Shown piece after piece: positions 14,559-20,572 of a stretch of DNA of 20,572 nucleotides (positions within the stretch are counted from its first letter, which is position 1; each line of letters opens with the position of its first letter). Source of the DNA: Pseudomonadota bacterium (GTDB lineage: Bacteria > Pseudomonadota > Gammaproteobacteria > Burkholderiales > JABEVD01). The notes under the pieces were generated by a model. The model was not told where the DNA came from and searched no databases. It worked only from the letters and a program-made list of their open reading frames with translations. The stretch covers positions 1-20,572 of the forward strand of contig JAJZPK010000018.1 of assembly GCA_021811205.1 (NCBI GenBank). Reading direction: 5' to 3'. A program made the translations under genes and the position numbers.

Positions 14559-16681
14559 ATATACCCGAGACATTCAACGGCAAGACCCGCCGCCATGTTT
14601 GGCAATACATGGATGCCGAGGGCAAGCCCCTGGGCTTTGTTGCCCGCTTCGATGGGGACGGAAAAAAGGACGTAGTGCCCTACTTCAAGCGCATCAATGG
14701 GCATGGTTTCGACATGGGGGGAGCAGCCGAACCGCGCCCCTTGTTTGGCCTGGACGTGCTGGCGAAAGCCGACCCCGCCCGCGCCGTGTTCATTGTCGAA
14801 GGCGAGAAGGCAGCCGCCGCGCTTCATTCTCTGGGCCTGATTGCCATATCGTCACAAGGCGGATCGAATGCCGCAAGCAAGGCAGACTGGCAGCCTTTGC
14901 AAGGCCGGAAAAACGTATTCCTGATGCCTGACAACGATGAACCAGGGGAAGCCTACATCAAGACGATAGCGGGCATTCTAAGCCGCTTCGAGAATCCGCC
15001 CGCCTTGTCGGTGGTGCGCTTGCCTGGCTTGCCTGAATCTGGCGATATTTGCGACTGGCTGAAAGCGCAGCTTGATTATGCTTTCATTGACTGGGATGAA
15101 TTCGAGGCGGTGCCTGACACAGCATTGAAGGACGAACTGCAAAAGGCGGTAAAAGCGAACAGCGAGCCGGTGCCGAAAGAATGGATGCAAGCCCCAGCCG
15201 AAACCGCAACCGACTGGCAAGCGCCTATCAGTCTCGAAGCCTCACGCCTTCCAGAATGGCCGCTTGATGTTTTCCCGGATGACGTACAGGAATTTTGCAA
15301 TACCTTGAGCGCATCGACGGAAACGCCGCCCGAACTTTCCGCCCTGATGGTGCTGGCCGCAATCAGCGCCGCCGCGCAGGGAAAATTCAAGGTAAGAGTG
15401 AAGGCGGATTATTTCGAGCCGGTGAATGTTTGGACGTGTTGCGCCCTATCCCCTGGAAGCAGAAAAACAGCCGTGCAGAATGCCGCTACAGCCCCGTTGA
15501 GCGCATGGGAAAGATGGCAAGCGGAAATCATAGGGCCGGAAATCAAACGCACCAAGGCCGACCATGCAACGATGAGCGAGCAGATAGCCCAGCTTCGGAA
15601 ATTGGCAGGCAAGGCCAAGGGTGCCGATTTCGACAGCCTGAAAAAAGAGATTGCCCAGCTTGAAGCGGAATTGCCGGAAATCCCGAAAGCGCCGCAAGTA
15701 TGGGCGCAGGATGTTACGCCCGAAAACCTGGGCACGCTCATGGGGGAGAATGCCGAGCGCATGGCGATTCTGTCCGACGAATCGGGGATATTCGACATTC
15801 TGGCGGGCAGATATTCCGGGGGCATTCCGAACCTGGATTTATTCTTGCAGGGGCACGCGGGCAGCCCGGTTAGAGTGAATCGAGGAAGCCGCCCTTCCAT
15901 CTTCATGCTTAACCCAGCCCTGACGCTTGGATTATCGCCGCAGCCTGACGTATTGCGCGGATTGACGGAAAAGCCCAGCTTCCGGGGCCGGGGGCTTCTG
16001 GGCCGTTTCCTGTATGCCTTGCCGCCTTCCAATCTCGGGTATCGCACCTTGAAAACCGCGCCCATGCCGGAAGCAATCAAGCAACGGTACGCGGACATTC
16101 TGACAGCCATATTGAACGAGGAAGGCAGCCGGGATACGGACGGGAAACCATGCGCCCATATCCTGAAAATCGCCCATGATGCCGCAGACGCCTGGCAATC
16201 CTTCGCGCACAAGATTGAAGCCGGAATGCGGGAAGGCGGCACCTTCGCACATATCACGGACTGGGCGGGCAAGCTTCCCGGTGCCGTTGCCCGGATCGCC
16301 TCATTGATCCATATTGCCCGACATGCCGAGGGGAAGCCCTGGGACGTTTCAATCAGCCTGGAAGATATGAGCGCAGCCCTTCGCATGGCCGATGCCTTGA
16401 GCGCCCATGCCCTTGCCGTGTTCGACCTGATGGGTGCCGATCCAGCCCTTGACGGTGCCCGCGTAGTGTTGCGATGGATCGAGCGCGAAGGAAAGCAGGA
16501 ATTCACCTTCAGGGATTGCCATTATGCCCACAAGAACCGATACAAGAGGACAGCCGACCTTGAGCCTGCAATTGAGGTATTGATTGAACGTCACTTCATC
16601 CGGGCAAGGGTGGCAAAGGTGGCGCACAGGCCGAGCCGTATCTTTGAAGTGAATCCGGGAATTTTCGGAAATGAGGCATAG
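14555..16681 (+). CDS. Toprim-DUF3987 replication protein (primase/helicase-like)
   Basis: A 708-aa protein, the largest of the element. A Toprim domain (about residues 75-170) has the acidic motifs FIVEGEKAA (E82, E84) and LMPDNDEPG (D126, D128). A DUF3987 domain follows (about 235-640), with a degenerate phosphate-binding loop ALSPGSRKTAV (297-307), a coiled-coil insert (about 330-375) and a Walker-B-like MAILSDESGIFDIL. The C-terminal part may bind DNA. Such proteins replicate plasmids, satellites and integrated elements. ATG 14555 is chosen because GGGGG lies 5 bases upstream and the start overlaps the preceding stop; ATG 14543 is the alternative. The missing zinc domain is encoded by the gene just upstream. 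Confidence 0.88.
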   Translation: MNIPETFNGKTRRHVWQYMDAEGKPLGFVARFDGDGKKDVVPYFKRINGHGFDMGGAAEPRPLFGLDVLAKADPARAVFIVEGEKAAAALHSLGLIAISSQGGSNAASKADWQPLQGRKNVFLMPDNDEPGEAYIKTIAGILSRFENPPALSVVRLPGLPESGDICDWLKAQLDYAFIDWDEFEAVPDTALKDELQKAVKANSEPVPKEWMQAPAETATDWQAPISLEASRLPEWPLDVFPDDVQEFCNTLSASTETPPELSALMVLAAISAAAQGKFKVRVKADYFEPVNVWTCCALSPGSRKTAVQNAATAPLSAWERWQAEIIGPEIKRTKADHATMSEQIAQLRKLAGKAKGADFDSLKKEIAQLEAELPEIPKAPQVWAQDVTPENLGTLMGENAERMAILSDESGIFDILAGRYSGGIPNLDLFLQGHAGSPVRVNRGSRPSIFMLNPALTLGLSPQPDVLRGLTEKPSFRGRGLLGRFLYALPPSNLGYRTLKTAPMPEAIKQRYADILTAILNEEGSRDTDGKPCAHILKIAHDAADAWQSFAHKIEAGMREGGTFAHITDWAGKLPGAVARIASLIHIARHAEGKPWDVSISLEDMSAALRMADALSAHALAVFDLMGADPALDGARVVLRWIEREGKQEFTFRDCHYAHKNRYKRTADLEPAIEVLIERHFIRARVAKVAHRPSRIFEVNPGIFGNEA

Positions 16682-16688
16682 CATGTAC

Positions 16689-16711
16689 ACCACAAAAGCC
16701 ACAGAAGCCCC
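16689..16711 (+). repeat. ACCACAAAA repeat, copy 3
   Basis: ACCACAAAAGCCACAGAAG plus CCCC, 8 bases after the stop of the Toprim-DUF3987 gene. It forms the left arm of a large hairpin with copy 4. Confidence 0.7.
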
Positions 16712-16722
16712 ACTTACCCCCC

Positions 16723-16741
16723 CTTTTGTGGCTTTTGTGGT
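16723..16741 (-). repeat. ACCACAAAA repeat, copy 4 (inverted), hairpin partner
   Basis: CTTTTGTGGCTTTTGTGGT on the plus strand, the reverse complement of copy 3 apart from one G-U-compatible position. The two arms give a 19-bp stem with a 15-base C-rich loop. No T tract follows, so it is not a classical terminator. Confidence 0.75.
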
Positions 16742-16862
16742 CAGACTTCTAAGGATATGAATATGCAAAATCAAGGAACGGCGATAATGCGAAACATGGT
16801 TCAGATAACGCAACAATTTCTCCGCATTTCCAGAGAAAACGAACTATTTTCGAGGTGACTTG

Positions 16863-17081
16863 ATGGCGCGAACCTGGACAGATGAACAGAAGGCGAAGCA
16901 GGCGGCATTGATTCGCACCTGGAAGCCATGGGAGCAATCGACAGGGCCGAGAACGGATCGAGGGAAAGCCATATCGTCGGGGAACCGGGAACGAGCTTTG
17001 CAAGCTGCTAGGGATGACGTGGAGAAAGCCCGGCGCAATCTGTTCGAAGCCGTGGCAAAGCTGGAACGGCTGACCGGTTAA
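16863..17081 (+). CDS. Small conserved protein with KPWEQSTGPRT motif, 72 aa
   Basis: Encodes MARTWTDEQKAKQAALIRTW, then KPWEQSTGPRTDRGKAISS and a basic helical tail (RERALQAARDDVEKARRNLF). The tryptophan-containing KPWxxSTGPRTxxGKA pattern recurs in small proteins of unknown function carried by proteobacterial phages and integrated elements. GAGGTG lies 5 bases before ATG at 16863; an in-frame TTG at 16860 is less likely. It is the last gene before attR, separated by 181 bases (with the hairpin) from the replication gene, so it may have its own promoter. No function can be assigned. Confidence 0.7.
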   Translation: MARTWTDEQKAKQAALIRTWKPWEQSTGPRTDRGKAISSGNRERALQAARDDVEKARRNLFEAVAKLERLTG

Positions 17082-17359
17082 CTTTGAAAAATTGATTTTA
17101 ATCAAAATCAATCAATATTAAATCGAGAGGCGTCTCTGGAATTGGTGAATTTCTTTAGTCCCTAAAAAGACGAGAACCCGATTTCTGAATTTTCCACTAC
17201 CCTAAAAAAGACCCGCTATCTCCCATGGGGCACTGGCGGGGCACTGACAGGTAAAAAGTGGCAATCATCGGCAACAATAGACAAATAAGCCATTCCCCGT
17301 AACTGATTGAATGTTTTGCTTTAGCTTATTGCAGATTGTTGTAACGTGTTGATTATATA
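17082..17359. other. Right-end noncoding region of the element (attP arm)
   Basis: Contains no gene. It holds an AT-only hairpin right after the last stop (ATTGATTTT/AAAATCAAT, 17091-17112), two direct copies of CCCTAAAAAGAC (17160-17171; 17200-17212 with one extra A), the paired GGGGCACT repeat (17227-17245), and AT-rich sequence up to attR. Together with the left end it would form the attP of the circular element. Confidence 0.55.
17227..17245 (+). repeat. Paired GGGGCACT repeat, right end (candidate arm site)
   Basis: Two GGGGCACT units 11 bases apart, one base different from 11381-11399 over 19 bases. It lies 115 bases inside attR, the opposite arm of the attP that would form on excision. 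Confidence 0.55.
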
Positions 17360-17407
17360 GGACTCTTAATCCGTTTGTCGACAGTTCGATCCTGTCACGA
17401 CCCACCA
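17360..17407 (+). repeat. attR core (48-bp direct repeat)
   Basis: An exact copy of 11285-11332. The preceding sequence (TTGATTATATA) has no acceptor or D arm, so this is not a functional tRNA. Confidence 0.92.
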
Positions 17408-17414
17408 GAATATC

Positions 17415-17450
17415 AATGGCTTAGATGATGCTCTAGGCCGTTTTCTTTTT
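17415..17450 (+). terminator. Displaced native terminator of the tRNA-Lys operon
   Basis: AATGGCTTAGA pairs with TCTAGGCCGTT (11 bp with two G-U pairs) around the loop TGATGC, followed by TTCTTTTT. It lies 8 bases after the tRNA-like CCA end, the expected place for the original tRNA-Lys terminator before the element inserted. Its right arm also overlaps the stop region of the integrase remnant on the other strand. Confidence 0.7.
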
Positions 17451-17729
17451 CTGCTGTGCCAAAAATGTGCCAATATGCAGCGCATTTCCACGGTTTCCGA
17501 GTTCAGTCCTAGATGCTGCAACTGCCAGGTGTTCCGTTCCGAACTTGGCATAACGATCCACCATTTCCCTGGATTTCCACCCGCCCAGCTCCTTCAGTTC
17601 ATCGCAGCTCGTGCCAGCCTGACGATGCCATGAAGCCCAGGTGTGCCTCAGATCGTGAAACCTGAAATCGTCGAGGCCAGCGGCTTCCAGTACGGAATAC
17701 CATGCATGATCGGTGAGGTGAACCGTGAC
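17433..17729 (-). pseudogene. Truncated second integrase (C-terminal catalytic fragment)
   Basis: On the minus strand a 98-codon frame ends in TAG at 17435-17433. It reads AWYSVLEAAGLDDFRFHDLR, HTWASWHRQAGTSCDEL, KELGGWKSREMVDRYAKFG and so on, the last third of a phage-type tyrosine recombinase with the second catalytic Arg (HDLRHT) and the nucleophile Tyr (RYAKF). The N-terminal arm- and core-binding domains and the first catalytic Arg are absent: an in-frame TAA (17732-17730) closes the frame upstream and no plausible start is seen. Its sequence is clearly different from the intact integrase of this window. It points at the tRNA-Lys end, as integrases of tRNA-inserted elements often do, so it is probably the relic of an earlier element at the same site. 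Confidence 0.85.
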
Positions 17730-17768
17730 TTAATAAGGCAATTGATCCGTTTGCCTCAGGTTTTCAAG

Positions 17769-18533
17769 CTATTCGGATGTCGCTTCAGCCCGATTGTTCA
17801 GGCAGTTGGAGTGGTTTGCCGGATAGTGCAGGTTTTCAAGTTCCGATCTGAAAAGGTGGTAACAGGGGCAGCATTCCTTCTTCATCTTTTCGGCATCCAG
17901 GATCGAAATGTGCCCTCTTGAGTAGGATATTTTTCCCTCTTGCTGCAGCAGGATGGCGGCCTGCCCCACCCTCTCTCGCCTGACCCCGAGCATGAGGGCA
18001 ATATCCTCCTGCGTGTACAGGATTTCGCTTCCCGAAATCCGATCGTGCGATTGCAAGAGGAAATGGGCAAGCTGATCCTTGATGTCGTGGGATTTGCTGC
18101 ATGCGATGTTGATGCCGATTTGATTGATTAGCCGGTGCGTGTATTTCCCAAAATTGAGATTCAACTGTTCAGATTTCTTCAGCTCCTTCCGCAGATGATC
18201 CAGGCTGATGCGCATCGCAGAGCCCTGGTGCAGGCAGGTTGCCATGTATGGCATGGGGACTTCTTCATAGAGGGCGGTTATGCCGATAATGCCTTCATTG
18301 CCGACAAGGCTGGCAAAAACGCTGCTGTCTTCCTTCAGGCACCAGCTCAAGGAAAAGAGGGCGCTCAATGGGAAATATACGAAATCAGGCGACTTGTAGG
18401 GGTGACAAAGGACTTCGCCTTTTTTGATCGATATCTTCTGCAGGCCTGGGCAGATCCTCGCGCAGTCTTCATAAGACAGGGAGGCGAGTATCCTGTTGCT
18501 CTGCAATTTTGGGCAGATTTGTATTCTTTTCAT
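17769..18533 (-). CDS. Crp/Fnr family transcriptional regulator
   Basis: A 254-aa regulator. A cyclic-nucleotide-binding-like sensor domain lies at about residues 12-130 (ISIKKGEVLCHPYKSPDFVY, then VGNEGIIGITALYE), then a dimerisation helix. A Crp-type helix-turn-helix follows (about 173-215: YTQEDIALMLGVRRERVGQA, then GKISYSRGHISILD). The ligand pocket differs from E. coli CRP and the FNR cysteine pattern is absent, so the signal is unknown. A CCPCYH cluster after the DNA-binding domain (221-226) is seen as CxCY in related betaproteobacterial members. The ATG at 18533 has no good ribosome-binding site, so a different start is possible. It faces away from the chemoreceptor gene across a 367-base gap and lies outside the element. 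Confidence 0.88.
   Translation of the reverse strand: MKRIQICPKLQSNRILASLSYEDCARICPGLQKISIKKGEVLCHPYKSPDFVYFPLSALFSLSWCLKEDSSVFASLVGNEGIIGITALYEEVPMPYMATCLHQGSAMRISLDHLRKELKKSEQLNLNFGKYTHRLINQIGINIACSKSHDIKDQLAHFLLQSHDRISGSEILYTQEDIALMLGVRRERVGQAAILLQQEGKISYSRGHISILDAEKMKKECCPCYHLFRSELENLHYPANHSNCLNNRAEATSE

Positions 18534-20572
<2,039 letters not shown>

Larger units (their letters stand above)
11285..17407. mobile_element. Small integrative element (about 6.1 kb) in tRNA-Lys(CUU)
   Basis: Bounded by exact 48-bp direct repeats of the tRNA 3' part. The integrase gene is next to the tRNA end, and all seven recognisable genes read in the plus direction: integrase, unknown 212 aa, AlpA-like, winged-helix-like, CHC2 zinc finger, Toprim-DUF3987, 72-aa protein. 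One unit from repeat start to repeat start is 6075 bp. Gene content (int, alpA-like regulator, primase/helicase) resembles P4-type or PICI satellites and other small integrative elements. No structural, packaging, conjugation or cargo gene is seen, so it may be a minimal or decayed element. The crossover probably lies in the anticodon loop, as is common for tyrosine recombinases using tRNA genes. Circularisation is inferred. Confidence 0.85.

Noticed and set aside
15409..16506. Long minus-strand frame opposite the Toprim-DUF3987 gene (365 codons)
   Set aside because: Antisense to a conserved protein; Ser/Arg/Pro-rich with no motif or ribosome-binding site, as expected of a GC-rich shadow frame.
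16689..16741. Large hairpin as an intrinsic terminator of the replication gene
   Set aside because: The 19-bp stem is strong, but neither strand has a T tract after it; reported as a repeat pair instead.
17360..17407. Second tRNA-Lys gene at attR
   Set aside because: Only the 3' 48 bases are present; there is no acceptor 5' strand or D arm upstream, so it is an att duplicate.
17643..17921. Plus-strand frame of 92 codons right of attR
   Set aside because: It runs across the integrase relic and the 3' end of the Crp/Fnr gene on the other strand and has no domain or ribosome-binding site.

Overview
The window reads as the chromosome of a Gram-negative betaproteobacterium, plausibly of the Gallionella/Sideroxydans/Nitrosomonas kind. 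The grounds are the gene order yebC-ruvC-ruvA-ruvB-ybgC-tolQRAB-pal-cpoB-queE-queC, the protein sequences, and a tRNA-Lys pair with encoded CCA. The genus is inference only. It divides into a conserved core (1-11332), an integrated mobile element (11285-17407), and a flank with an older integrase remnant, a Crp/Fnr regulator and a chemoreceptor (17408-20572).

Core: an AI-2E family transporter (partial) and a cold-shock gene lie on the minus strand. Divergent from them, pyrC begins a long plus-strand series. From yebC to queC the genes are almost gapless, and many overlap by 1-4 bases (GTGA, ATGA, TAGTG), so translational coupling is likely. Three functions share the run: Holliday-junction processing (RuvABC), the Tol-Pal envelope-constriction system with its periplasmic partner CpoB, and two steps of queuosine precursor synthesis (QueE, QueC). 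A textbook promoter (TTGACA, 16 bp, TATAAT) overlapping the queC stop drives two tandem tRNA-Lys genes (UUU, then CUU).

Element: the 3' part of tRNA-Lys(CUU) is repeated as an exact 48-bp copy about 6.1 kb downstream. Between the copies are a tyrosine integrase, an unknown 212-aa protein, a small AlpA/excisionase-like DNA-binding protein, a winged-helix-like protein, a CHC2 zinc-finger primase fragment, a Toprim-DUF3987 replication protein and a 72-aa conserved protein, all on the plus strand. No capsid, conjugation or obvious cargo genes are present. This resembles a minimal satellite or integrative element: integration, regulation and replication only. Its ends carry paired 8-bp repeats with 11-bp period, candidate integrase arm sites. 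A separate 19-23 bp repeat family occurs at both ends and inside the integrase gene. The element supplies its own terminator-like hairpin behind the tRNA, and the native terminator is displaced beyond attR.

Right flank: just outside attR lies the C-terminal catalytic part of a second, unrelated integrase on the minus strand, evidence that this tRNA has been a repeated integration target. Beyond it are a Crp/Fnr regulator (minus) and, divergently, a large chemoreceptor (partial) combining an Aer-like PAS domain with a periplasmic domain carrying a c-type haem motif.

I found no clearly new enzymatic or defence system. The most interesting material is the architecture of the element (att arms, repeat family, split primase), the terminator/start overlap at the cold-shock gene, the 24-bp palindrome inside the start of cpoB, and the two-sensor chemoreceptor.
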